A stretch of DNA of 15,526 nucleotides from an uncultured Oscillibacter sp. (GCA_900542115.1 UQMC01000037.1:1-15526); one strand, 5' to 3'. Counted from the first letter of the stretch, positions 1 to 9,297 are shown. A program made the numbers and translations. The notes: generated by a model not told the origin, from the sequence alone.

Positions 1-544
1 CACCTCTCTTTATCTTGTTATATTTTCGAACGGGTAAATAAGGGGCGAAAACCTCCGAAACGGGACTTGGCCGGGAGGGGAACACGCATCCCCAAGGGCT
101 CAGTTTCCCACTGTCGGAGCAGGATTCACCGGGCCCTTTCACACATCGCCACAAACGCCGCAACGTTCGTTTCAAGGGGCTGCGGCGGGTACACACTTGC
201 CTTCGCCAACAGGATCGCACACAACGGCTCACACGGCGAAACACGGGGCGTTTCGGATGGGGGGGTGGTATCACTACCCTCGGAGCGTTTTGCGTGGTTC
301 GGAAACCCTGCGTGGCCGGGTGTCAGAGCGGCAAACTTTGCCGTTTTGGGGTCTTGGCCGGGGGCACTCCCGAAGAACGCAGAGAGCCTGCGGAACAGCG
401 ATGCGCTCATGCGCGTCGCTGTTTCGAGGCGTCGCGGCCCCGCTGGGCTGCGTGATCCCATTGCTGTTTCTCTCACCGCGTTGATAGGCTTCACGGTTTT
501 GGCCGACCGTGATTACAGAGTGCGGAAAAAAGCACACTTCGTTT
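1..544. other. Gene-poor GC-rich stretch, possible mobilisation (oriT-like) region
   Basis: I see no convincing gene here; the open frames on both strands are rich in Arg, Pro and Ser and match nothing I recognise. Two inverted repeats are visible: CGCCGCA (156-162) with TGCGGCG (181-187), and CACGGT (492-497) with ACCGTG (506-511). On the minus strand the stretch lies downstream of the winged-helix gene, and its far end (positions 1-20) reads AGAGAGGTG on the minus strand. That looks like a ribosome binding site for a gene starting just beyond the left edge. In mobilisable elements a space between a replication/regulatory pair and the relaxase operon often holds oriT, which is the basis for the suggestion. 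No known nic site was recognised, so this is a weak inference. Confidence 0.25.
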
Positions 545-970
545 TTATGCACCGAGCTGCTCTGCCAGCTTTGCCTGCACCTTCCGCCGCTCTGTTGTAC
601 GCTCTAATGCATTGAACTGCTGCTCGTAGTGCTGTTCCATGACTTCCTGTAAGGGAATTATCGTGTAGAGCAGGCTGCCGTTTTTCTTGATGCCGTTCTT
701 TGTGATGATTTTAGTATGCTCCGTGACGATGAGCCCGCGCTCCTCCAGCAGACGCACATACTTGGCAACGGTGTTACGGGAAAGGTGTAGTCTCTTGGCG
801 ATGGTCGCCTCGCTCGGATGACACTGATTTGTCTTCCTATCCGCGCTGCGAAGCAGATAGAGGTACACCGCTACCGCACTGGCAGGCAGATCCATGTCCA
901 GCAGGATGTTCGGAACCGGGAAGCAGTTTTTCACATGCTCCCATCCAACGGGAGGCTTTGTTTTTCTCAT
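545..970 (-). CDS. Winged helix-turn-helix protein of a mobile element (replication-initiator-like)
   Basis: This 141-residue protein has a winged helix-turn-helix at about residues 30-105. The segment HPSEATIAKRLHLSRNTVAK (51-70) has the usual pattern of a DNA-reading helix, and a basic wing follows (IITKNGIKKNG). The layout, with an N-terminal block VKNCFPVPNILLDMDLPASA before the HTH, resembles the DNA-binding domain of replication initiators and phage replisome organisers in Firmicutes plasmids and integrative elements. The C-terminal 30 residues are charged and probably helical. The start codon overlaps the stop of the excisionase-like gene upstream (ATGA at 967-970), so the two are probably translationally coupled. 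A G-rich stretch, AAAGGGCGG, lies just before it. The function is DNA binding; whether it acts in replication, transfer or repression cannot be told from the sequence. Confidence 0.75.
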   Translation of the reverse strand: MRKTKPPVGWEHVKNCFPVPNILLDMDLPASAVAVYLYLLRSADRKTNQCHPSEATIAKRLHLSRNTVAKYVRLLEERGLIVTEHTKIITKNGIKKNGSLLYTIIPLQEVMEQHYEQQFNALERTTERRKVQAKLAEQLGA

Positions 971-1182
971 GCGCGCTCACCGCCCTTTGTGTGCTCCTCC
1001 ACCCACTGGATGAACTTTTCTTTCGGAACCACCATGCGACAGTTGATGTGCAGAGTGGGAAAATCTTTTTCGTGCATGAGTTCATATGCACTGGATGGTG
1101 CGATATCGAGTGTTTTTGCAACAAGATCTGAGTTGAGGAACAGCGGCAATTCATCGTAGCTTTTGTAGACAGATGATTTCAT
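967..1182 (-). CDS. Excisionase-like small helix-turn-helix protein
   Basis: This is a 71-residue protein. The start at 1182 was chosen over an upstream ATG at 1236 because AAAGGA sits about 9 bases before it and the family homology begins there. The core, FLNSDLVAKTLDIAPSSAYE (residues 16-35) followed by a strand HINCRMVVPKEKFIQWVEEH, is the standard shape of MerR-type excisionase-like DNA-binding domains. These recognise att-flanking or promoter DNA in integrative elements. It is the first gene of a two-gene minus-strand unit and overlaps the next gene by 4 bases. Known relatives act as recombination directionality factors or as transcriptional regulators, and the sequence does not separate these roles. 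No integrase is present in the window. Confidence 0.75.
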   Translation of the reverse strand: MKSSVYKSYDELPLFLNSDLVAKTLDIAPSSAYELMHEKDFPTLHINCRMVVPKEKFIQWVEEHTKGGERA

Positions 1183-1359
1183 TTTTGATTTTCCTTTCTT
1201 TTTTGTTCTGATTTTGATTGGCCGCACACCGTACACCTTCCTGCCCCAGACTTTCTGCGGCGTTGTCCCGTGTCGGCACGCTCCCCTTTGCGGATCTTGG
1301 CGCTGCTTCCCTCACGGTGTATGCACTCCGGCTGCGGGTATTCAGTTGTCGAGGTGTCA

Positions 1360-1371
1360 TGAAACGTTTCA
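1360..1371. promoter_or_regulatory. 12-bp palindrome upstream of the excisionase-like operon
   Basis: TGAAACGTTTCA is a perfect 12-base palindrome, about 180 bases upstream of the minus-strand operon start at 1182. A perfect palindrome in this gene-free leader (1183-1407) could be an operator. No convincing -35/-10 pair was found beside it, so it is a candidate only. Confidence 0.25.
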
Positions 1372-1407
1372 CTTTCGCTGTGTTCACCTTTATGGCTGAA
1401 TAATTAG

Positions 1408-1456
1408 AATAAATGCGAGAGAACTCGAAAAGAGTTTTCCCGCATTTATTTTTTTA
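1408..1456 (+). terminator. Rho-independent terminator hairpin
   Basis: AATAAATGCG (1408-1417) pairs perfectly with CGCATTTATT (1441-1450). The stem continues after an A/C mismatch with GAGAACTC (1419-1426) against GAGTTTTC (1432-1439), with one G-T wobble and a GAAAA loop. A run of T closes it on the plus strand. On the minus strand the hairpin is followed by a less perfect T-rich tract, so it may work both ways. It sits between the minus-strand mobile-element genes and the plus-strand prophage relic. No plus-strand gene that it would terminate is visible in the window. Confidence 0.75.
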
Positions 1457-1465
1457 TCTATTTGC

Positions 1466-1555
1466 ATGGAAAAGGAGGAGGCGAGCGGCTTGGGCAAGAG
1501 ACATAAGCACGGCGGACGAAACCGCGCCTATCGTGCCGTGGCCCGCGACGTATGA
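1466..1555 (+). CDS. Short basic open frame before the portal gene, possible 3' remnant
   Basis: The frame encodes at most 29 residues, ending GKRHKHGGRNRAYRAVARDV. ATG at 1466 has no good ribosome binding site. TTG at 1490 follows GGAGGAGG with suitable spacing and would give 21 residues. Its stop overlaps the ribosome binding site of the portal gene, as phage structural genes often do. It could be the C-terminal tail of a lost terminase large subunit or head-tail joining gene, cut off at the terminator junction, or a chance frame. I do not recognise it. Confidence 0.25.
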   Translation: MEKEEASGLGKRHKHGGRNRAYRAVARDV

Positions 1556-1566
1556 GGAGGGGGCAC

Positions 1567-3162
1567 ATGAAGAAACCGAATATCCGTGACCGGGCGATCA
1601 TGACCATGGCTCCCGTCCACGCGGCGAAGCGGGCGGCGGCGAGGGTCGCACTGAGCGTGATCAAAAGCGGGTACGGCAGCTACGGAGCCAACCTGACGAA
1701 AAAGAGCATGAGAGGCTGGATGTACCACGGCGGCAGCACCAAGGAGGACATCGAGGACAACATCGACATTCTGCGGCAGCGGAGCCGAGACGCTTACATG
1801 GGCATCCCAACGGCAACGGCGGCGCTGAAAACCGTGCGGATGAACGTGGTGGCGGGTGGATTGATGCCTGCGCCGCAGCTTGACAGCGACTATCTGGGAC
1901 TGGACGAGACGGCGGTGGAGAAGCTGCAAGCGCAGTTCGTGCGGGAGTTCGCCCTGTGGGCGGACACGCCGGTATGCGACGCGGAGAGGATGGACAACTT
2001 CTATCAGCTCCAGCAGCTCGCCTTTTTGAGTTACCTGATGAACGGCGACACCATTGCCCTGCTACCTATGAAGCATCAGGCGGGAGCGCCGTATGACCTG
2101 CGTGTGCGGCTGATCGAGGCAGACCGAGTATGCAGCCCGGACGGCTTTGACAGGCTGATGCCCTGCACGGTGCAGGGCTACGAGGTACAGAGCATCGTAC
2201 AGGGCGTGGAGACCGACGCGGACGGCAGCGGACGGCATGGTGACGGCATACTGGATATGCAACCGGCATCCGCTGGGCAGCAACAGCGCCGTGGACGCGG
2301 CGGGGCTGACGTGGCAAAGAGTGGAAGCCTACGGCGATACAACCGGGCGGCGGAACGTGCTGCACATCATGAACCGCGAGCGCATCGGCCAGTGGCGGGG
2401 CGTTCCCCTGCTGGCCCCTGTGCTGGAGAGCCTGAAACAGCTTGGACGCTACACGGACGCGGAGATCACGGCGGCGGTGATCAGCGCCATGTTCACGGTG
2501 TTCGTGAAGTCACAAAACCCGTCGGACGGCAGACCGTTTGGAGAAATGATACCGGCGGAGGAGCTGATCGACAACGCCGACCAGAGCAGCATCGAGCTGG
2601 GCCGGGGGCCATCATTGACCTGAACCCCGGCGAAGAGGTGCAGTTTGCAGACCCGAAGCACCCGAACACCGGGTACGACGACTTCACGAACGCCACCATC
2701 CGCCTGATCGGCGCGGGGCTGGAGATACCGCCGGAAGTGATGATGAAGCAGTTCACCACCAGCTATTCGGCGGCTCGCGGCGCACTCAACGAGTTCTGGC
2801 GCACCTGTAGTATGCAGCGGGACTGGTTTACAGACGATTTCTGCCAGCCGGTCTATGAGGAATGGTTTGCCGAGGCGGTCGCCCGTGGGCGTATCCACGC
2901 GCCGGGCTTTTTCACCGACCCGGCGCGGCGCAAGGCGTACACGGCCTGCGCGTGGAACGGCCCGGCACGGACGAACCTGAACCCCGTACAGGAGGTGGAT
3001 GCCGCCATCAAGCGGGTGGATGCCGGTTTCAGCACGGCGCAGGAGGAGACGGCGCAAATGACCGGCGGGGACTACAACCGCAACATCAAACTGCGCGTGA
3101 CGGAGGCCAAGCGCAAGCGCGAGGTGGACGAGATCGGAAAAGCGCAGACGGCGGGAGAATAG
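1567..3162 (+). pseudogene. Lambda-family phage portal protein, broken by two frameshifts
   Basis: The product resembles the lambda gpB-type portal protein, which forms the dodecameric ring through which DNA enters the capsid. Start 1567 is preferred to ATG 1552 because GAGGAGGGG lies directly before it. Codons up to about 2226 read as a normal portal N-terminus (MKKPNIRDRAIM, then GWMYHGG and AYMGIPTATAALKTVRMNVV). The frame then shifts. The next part (VTAYWICNRHPLGS ... LHIMNRERIGQWRGVPLLAP ... AAVISAMFTVFVKS) is found one frame over, from 2237 to about 2600. From about 2605 the first frame is correct again (AIIDLNPGEEVQFADPKHPN) to the stop. The first lesion matches an extra 10 bases, with GGACGGCA repeated at 2220-2227 and 2230-2237. 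The second matches a lost C in the G/C run near 2600-2610. Total length is about normal for the family (around 500 residues). AGGAGG right after it leads into the protease gene. Confidence 0.85.
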
Positions 3163-3175
3163 GAGGAAAACAGAA

Positions 3176-3455
3176 ATGCCCGAAAACAAGAAATTCTGGA
3201 AATTCTGCAATCAGGCAGGAAACAAGGTGGAGCTGCTGCTTTACGGCGACATTTCGCAGACGAGCTGGTGGGGCGACGAGGTGACCCCGAAGCAGTTTGC
3301 GGAGGAACTGGCCGGTCTGGGAGCGCTGGACGAGATCACGGTGCGCATCAACAGCGGCGACGTGTTCGCAGTGCAGGCCATCGGCAACCAGCTTGAACAG
3401 CACCCGGCGGCGGTGACGGCGAAGATCGACGGCCTGTGCGCCAGCGCGGCAACCA
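3176..3455 (+). pseudogene. ClpP-like phage head maturation protease, N-terminal half only
   Basis: It starts 13 bases after the portal stop with AGGAGG before it, the usual portal-protease order in lambda-like phages. The visible part covers LLLYGDISQTSWWGDEVTPK, ITVRINSGDVFAVQAIGNQL and AKIDGLCASAATI, as in ClpP-type (peptidase S14-like) prohead proteases that trim the scaffold and capsid proteins. Ser90 in GLCASAAT would be the nucleophile. The segments carrying the His and Asp of the triad are missing. The INSGDVF loop also looks one or two glycines shorter than the usual INSGGGDVF. From about 3456 the sequence belongs to an IS30-family transposase in another frame. The protease frame itself runs through it to a stop at 3593-3595, giving a 139-residue chimera that is probably inactive. 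Confidence 0.8.
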
Positions 3456-3680
3456 TACTACTGCCATCCGTATTCCTCGTGGGAGAGTGGCAGCAACGAG
3501 AACGCCAACAGCATGATCAGGCGGCGGCATCCGAAAGGCACAGATTTCTCCAAGGTCAGCGCGGCGGAGATCGCGGCCACAGAGGAATGGATTAACAACT
3601 ATCCTCGAAAAATCTTAGGGTACAAGAGCAGTGAGGTCATGTTCCGGGAGTGCCTGCGAGAGATCGGACTGAGCGCGTAA
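3456..3680 (+). pseudogene. IS30-family transposase, C-terminal remnant
   Basis: In the frame ending with TAA at 3678-3680 the sequence reads YYCHPYSSWESGSNENANSM, then HPKGTDFSKVSAAEIAATEE, WINNYPRKILGYKSSEVMF and a short tail REIGLSA. These are the conserved C-terminal blocks of IS30-family transposases. The WExGSNENAN block normally carries the last acidic residue of the DDE catalytic triad, and NNYPRKILGYK is the family's closing motif. About three quarters of the transposase, with the DNA-binding domain and the first two acidic residues, is absent. No start codon or ribosome binding site fits this frame, so it cannot be active. It abuts the truncated head protease directly, so an insertion followed by a deletion is the simplest history. 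Confidence 0.85.
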
Positions 3681-4202
3681 CAGGAAGAAACAGCACAGCA
3701 GACATTCGAGGGGAGAGGGCGTGAGCAGAGCGGAACACGGAGAACTGAACAGGAAAATACACAGGCTGCCGACCATGGGATATGACGGCGGCCATGTTGG
3801 ATTGTCAAAATTAGACAAAACAAGAAGTGAAAAATTGTGCGCATTTAATGCTTGACTTTTTTCAAATTCCCAGCGCCGCCGTCCCGCCCGCGCCGCTTGA
3901 AAGGTTCCGTTTCCCACCATCGGATTTACGTAAATTTTTCTCCCGCGCCAGCAGAATCCACAATTTTCCCGTCCGCACCGCCGTTTTTTTGGCAGCGCGG
4001 CTGTGCAGGTCGCTCACCTGGCGCGGCGGGCGCGGCGGGTTTGATGTGCAGTTTGTGCAAAAATATTGGGATTTCACAAATAACAGCAGATTTGTCCAGT
4101 GGATATTTTCAGTTTCGGCCTGTAAAATGGAACTGGAAGCTGACGCAAAGTAAGTTTCTGTTACGCAACACCAAAAAATATTTTGGAGGAGGACATCACC
4201 CT
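3681..4202 (+). promoter_or_regulatory. Long intergenic leader upstream of the ABC importer
   Basis: No convincing gene is seen. The first ~170 bases probably include the end of the IS remnant; the small inverted repeat TTGTC (3802-3806) / GACAA (3814-3818) lies there. ATTTACGTAAAT at 3924-3935 is a perfect 12-base palindrome. TTTGTGCA-N3-ATATT (4052-4067) and TTTGTCCA-N4-ATATT (4091-4107) form an imperfect direct repeat about 39 bases apart, the kind of arrangement AraC-type regulators bind. A weak promoter could be TTGATG (4041-4046), 17 bases, TATTGG (4064-4069). CCAAAA/TTTTGG (4171-4186) is a short palindrome touching the ribosome binding site GGAGGAGG (4185-4192). The importer promoter must be in this stretch unless transcription enters from the relic. 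Confidence 0.45.
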
Positions 4203-5594
4203 ATGAAGAAGAGGTTTCTTGCACTGACGCTGGCCCTCGCCATGACGTCGGCCCTGCTGACCGGCTGCGGCGGCTCCAGCGCTCCCGCCGCAAGCGCCGG
4301 TTCCGCTTCCGGCTCCGGCTCCGCCGCTCCGGCCGAGCCTGCCGCCGAGCTGACCGCCACCCAGAAGATCATCGCCGAGGCCGAGGGCATGACGCTGGAG
4401 GAGCTGGCCAAGAAGGCCATCGAGGAATCCAACGGCGCCACGTTCTACGGCGTGGGCAACTCCAGCCGCGGCAAGACTGCTCTGCCTCTGTTCATCGAGT
4501 ATCTGCAGTCCATCGACCCCAGCTATAACATGGAGTACGACTGGCAGCAGCCCAAGAACAACAAGATCTTCGATCAGCTCACCGCCGACGCGCTCAAGCC
4601 CACCGGCACCTATGCCATGACCCTGATCCAGGACGGCAACCAGATCGAGAGCAAGATGGTCCAGCCCGGCGTGCTGGATACCTTCATCCCCAAGGACTGG
4701 GCCGACGCCAACGGCACCACCGCCGACGCGTACACCGGCTTCCTGCCCCTACAGACCCTGAACAAGGTCTTTATGTACAACAACACCGGCTCCAAGACCT
4801 ATGACAACTGCTGGGACTTCGTGGCCGAGGGCGAGCACGGCCTGTACATGGACATCGACTCCGAGATCGTGGGCAAGAACTTCCTGTACATGCTCACGGA
4901 GGATACTTACGCCGGCTGGCTGAAGGAGGCGTTTGACGCGCTGTCCGCCGACGAGCAGGCCTACTTCCAGCCCACCATCGACGCCATGGCTTCCGAGGCC
5001 AGCGATCTGGGCCTTGGTGAGAACGGCAAGTACGCTCTGGCGTGGATCAAGCTGTGGGTCGAGAGCTACAACGCCCAGACAGATGACGGCCCCATCTGCA
5101 ACACGCTGGTCGACAAGTCCGCCACGGATCAGTTCGGCCTGCTGGTGTACTCCAAGCTCCGCTCCGTTGAGGAGTCCGCCACCGTCTCCGTGAACAACGT
5201 GAACGTGGCCGCTTATCAGGACGGCTACACCGGCATCGGCGGCTTCGGCTACTGCCACTATCTGTTCGTCACCGACAACTCTCCCCTGCCCTGGACCGCC
5301 TGCGCCTTCATCGCTTACATGACCTGCACCGAGGACGGCTTCTCCGCCTGGGGCAAGGACATGGGCGGCTACTCCTCCAACCCCACCGTCGCTGAGGCTA
5401 TCGAGGCGACCTACGGCCACCAGAAGGGCGGCTACGTGGATGGCGTGGACACCTTCCCCGCCAAGGACGACCACGGCTATGAGTGGTGGACCAATCAGGG
5501 CAAGCTGGTGCTCGAGGATCCCGAGTACTGCAGCTCCGTGGCTTTCACCGTGGGCAGCTGGATCGAGCTGCTGACCAAGTACAGCGCGGGCTGA
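4203..5594 (+). CDS. ABC importer substrate-binding lipoprotein (AfuA/ferric-type family)
   Basis: This 463-residue extracellular binding protein captures the substrate for the permease and ATPase that follow. The open frame extends upstream to 3852, but ATG 4203 is the real start. It has GGAGGAGG 10 bases before it and begins a classic lipoprotein signal, MKKRFLALTLALAM..., with lipobox LLTGC (Cys22). An Ala/Ser/Gly linker (about 25-50) tethers the domain to the membrane. The mature part looks like a large periplasmic-binding-protein type 2 fold (TFYGVGNSSRGKTALPLFIE; NKVFMYNNTG; GGYSSNPTVAEAI), related to binding proteins usually named iron or putrescine-like. No tandem Tyr-Tyr pair typical of ferric-binding FbpA is seen. 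A terminator follows directly, so this gene is probably made in excess over the permease. The genomic context suggests an organophosphate, probably a sugar phosphate; the direct ligand is unknown. Confidence 0.85.
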   Translation: MKKRFLALTLALAMTSALLTGCGGSSAPAASAGSASGSGSAAPAEPAAELTATQKIIAEAEGMTLEELAKKAIEESNGATFYGVGNSSRGKTALPLFIEYLQSIDPSYNMEYDWQQPKNNKIFDQLTADALKPTGTYAMTLIQDGNQIESKMVQPGVLDTFIPKDWADANGTTADAYTGFLPLQTLNKVFMYNNTGSKTYDNCWDFVAEGEHGLYMDIDSEIVGKNFLYMLTEDTYAGWLKEAFDALSADEQAYFQPTIDAMASEASDLGLGENGKYALAWIKLWVESYNAQTDDGPICNTLVDKSATDQFGLLVYSKLRSVEESATVSVNNVNVAAYQDGYTGIGGFGYCHYLFVTDNSPLPWTACAFIAYMTCTEDGFSAWGKDMGGYSSNPTVAEAIEATYGHQKGGYVDGVDTFPAKDDHGYEWWTNQGKLVLEDPEYCSSVAFTVGSWIELLTKYSAG

Positions 5595-5629
5595 TCGTCC
5601 GGCGCGGTACGCTGACTCACGCGTAAAAA

Positions 5630-5671
5630 CGCCCCTGACGGGTGCTTTCATGACCGTCAGGGGCGCTTTTT
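5630..5671 (+). terminator. Intercistronic terminator between binding protein and permease
   Basis: CGCCCCTGACGG (5630-5641) and CCGTCAGGGGCG (5654-5665) form a perfect 12-pair GC-rich stem with a 12-base loop, followed by C and TTTTT. A5 in front and T5 behind can extend the stem. It lies 36 bases after the binding-protein stop and 113 bases before the permease. It probably acts as a partial terminator that lowers permease and ATPase expression relative to the binding protein. Confidence 0.85.
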
Positions 5672-5675
5672 CTCC

Positions 5676-5695
5676 AAAAATCCAGAAAAATCCAG
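5676..5695 (+). repeat. Tandem repeat of AAAAATCCAG (two copies)
   Basis: Two perfect copies of AAAAATCCAG follow the terminator. A small hairpin, ACCGCC (5713-5718) with GGCGGT (5722-5727), comes next. The repeats could be chance or part of a leader for the permease gene. No promoter is clear. Confidence 0.4.
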
Positions 5696-5783
5696 CGTTT
5701 TTTGGTTCGCACACCGCCGCTGGCGGTCCTGTGGGAGCGGTCCTGCCGCGGCCCGCACAAGTCTGGGAAAGGAATGGTCATCT

Positions 5784-7613
5784 ATGAACCAGTCGTCTAC
5801 TGTGAGCACCGGCAGGTCCACGATCCAGCTCAACAGGATCAAAACCTACTTCTCAAAGCCCCATAATGTCATCCTGCTCATTATGGGCATCGTGCTGACG
5901 GTGACCACCGTCGCCCCCATCGTCGCCATCGTGCAGGATACCTTCAAGATCCACGCGGGCACCATCGACGCCCACCTGACGGGTCAGGCCAGCGGCTATA
6001 CCCTCGTCAACTACATCGACCTTTTCACCAGCCGCCTTGCCATGAGCAACCTGTGGATGCCGCTCATCAACACGGTGCTGCTGGCGGTGGGCACCTGCGT
6101 GGTGGCCATCGTGTTCGGCGGGCTGTTCGCCTTCCTCATTACGCGCACGAACCTGTCCTGCCGCAAATACCTCAGCTCCATCTTCATCTTCCCCTACATC
6201 ATGCCCCAGTGGACGCTGGCCGTGGTGTGGCAGAACCTGTTCAACTCCAACGCCGTCACCGGCACGTCCAACGGCCTGCTGGCCGCCACGCTGGGCGTGC
6301 AGATGCCGCTGTGGTGGTGCAAGGGCCTGTTCCCCAGCCTTGTGGTGCTGGGCCTGCACTACGCTCCCTTTGCCTACATCCTTATCGGTGGAATCTTCCG
6401 CAACATGGACGCCAATCTTGAGGAGGCCGCCACGATCCTGGACACGCCCAAGTGGAAGACCATGTTCAAGATCACGCTGCCCATGGTCAAGCCCGCCATC
6501 CTCTCCACCATCCTGCTGGTGTTCGGCAGCTCCATGGGCTCCTATCCCGTGCCCCACTATCTGGGCCTGACCACCCTCGCCACCAAGTACGTCTCTTTGA
6601 ACTCCAAGTACACCGGCGAGGCCAGTATCCTCGCCATCATCATGATGATCTTCGGCGTGGCCATCATGTTCCTGAATCAGATGAGCCTGCGCAGCCGGAA
6701 GAACTACACCACCGTCACCGGCAAGTCCGGCCAGACCTCCAAGATCAATCTGGGCCGGGCGGGCAAGCACATCATCGCCGCCGTGCTGATCGTCATCACC
6801 TTTTTCACCAGCATCTTCCCCATCGTCTCCTTTGCATTTGAAACGTTCCTGCCCAACCCGGGCGATTACAGCTTCCTATACACCGGAGACGCCGACAACC
6901 TGACCGTCAAATGGTGGACGACGGACGAGAACATCACGGAAAACGGAATGTACGGCCAGAAGGGCATCCTGCACAACGAGACCATCTGGCACGCCTTCCG
7001 CGGAACGATCCTGGTGTCCGTGTGCTGCTCCCTGCTGGCCGGCACCATCGGCACCATGATCGGCTACGCCGTATCCAAGACGAGGCGGAGCCGATGGGCG
7101 AACTACGTCAACGCGGTGGCCTTCCTGCCGTATCTGATGCCCTCCATCGCCGTGGGCGTGGCGTTCTTCGTTCTCTTTTCCAATCGGTACGTTAACCTCT
7201 TCAATACGTACACGCTGCTCATCATCGTCGGCACCATTAAATATATCCCCTTCGCCAGCCGGGCCAGCCTGAACTCCATGCTCCAGCTCTCCGGCGAGAT
7301 CGAAGAGGCCGCCATCATTCAGGACATTCCGTGGAGCAAGCGGATGACCCGCATCATCATCCCCATTCAAAAGTCCTCCATCATCAGCGGCTATCTGCTG
7401 CCGTTCATGACCTGCCTGCGCGAGCTGAGCCTGTTCATGCTGCTGTGCGTTCAGGGCTTCATCCTCTCCACCACGCTGGACTATTTCGACGAAATGGGTC
7501 TGTACGCCTTCTCCAGCGGCATCAACCTGATCCTGATCGTCACCATTCTGATTTGCAACACCCTCGTCAACAAGGTCACCGGCGCAAGCCTTGATAAGGG
7601 AATAGGAGGTTAA
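5784..7613 (+). CDS. Fused two-domain ABC permease (AfuB/FbpB-type)
   Basis: This 609-residue membrane protein contains both halves of the transport channel in one chain, as in AfuB and FbpB. About twelve membrane segments are expected, the first at about residues 29-50 (VILLIMGIVLTVTTVAPIV). Each half has the EAA motif that docks the ATPase: EEAATILDTPKWKTMF starting at residue 213 and EEAAIIQDIPWSKRMT starting at 507. A large extracytoplasmic loop (around ETFLPNPGDYSFLYTG to MYGQKGILHNETIW) separates the halves. The start at 5784 has AAAGGA about 10 bases upstream. The stop is 3 bases before the ATPase start, and the ATPase ribosome binding site TAGGAGG (7603-7609) lies inside this gene. 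In annotation this would usually be called an iron permease; the neighbours argue for a sugar phosphate. Confidence 0.9.
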   Translation: MNQSSTVSTGRSTIQLNRIKTYFSKPHNVILLIMGIVLTVTTVAPIVAIVQDTFKIHAGTIDAHLTGQASGYTLVNYIDLFTSRLAMSNLWMPLINTVLLAVGTCVVAIVFGGLFAFLITRTNLSCRKYLSSIFIFPYIMPQWTLAVVWQNLFNSNAVTGTSNGLLAATLGVQMPLWWCKGLFPSLVVLGLHYAPFAYILIGGIFRNMDANLEEAATILDTPKWKTMFKITLPMVKPAILSTILLVFGSSMGSYPVPHYLGLTTLATKYVSLNSKYTGEASILAIIMMIFGVAIMFLNQMSLRSRKNYTTVTGKSGQTSKINLGRAGKHIIAAVLIVITFFTSIFPIVSFAFETFLPNPGDYSFLYTGDADNLTVKWWTTDENITENGMYGQKGILHNETIWHAFRGTILVSVCCSLLAGTIGTMIGYAVSKTRRSRWANYVNAVAFLPYLMPSIAVGVAFFVLFSNRYVNLFNTYTLLIIVGTIKYIPFASRASLNSMLQLSGEIEEAAIIQDIPWSKRMTRIIIPIQKSSIISGYLLPFMTCLRELSLFMLLCVQGFILSTTLDYFDEMGLYAFSSGINLILIVTILICNTLVNKVTGASLDKGIGG

Positions 7614-7616
7614 ATC

Positions 7617-9263
<1,647 letters not shown>

Positions 9264-9297
9264 ATCCGCCCCGGTCCCTCGGCCGGGCGCTGTCGGG

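Noticed and set aside
126-552. Overlapping minus-strand open frames (126-494 and 274-552) after the winged-helix gene
   Set aside because: They overlap each other in different frames, are rich in Arg, Pro and Ser, have no clear ribosome binding site and match no family I know; GC-rich DNA gives such frames by chance.
1179-1404. Minus-strand open frame without ATG reading HKGEHSESETFHDTST and ending just at the excisionase-like start
   Set aside because: It lacks a usable start codon and is hydrophilic and repetitive without a known motif; it may be a remnant, but this cannot be supported.
4021-4040. Short GC-rich tandem repeat GCGCGGCGGG / CGCGGCGGGT
   Set aside because: Only two copies of a low-complexity GC motif, not enough to call a repeat element.
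3852-4202. N-terminal extension of the binding-protein frame upstream of ATG 4203
   Set aside because: The extension reads as non-protein sequence, and the lipoprotein signal and ribosome binding site fix the start at 4203.
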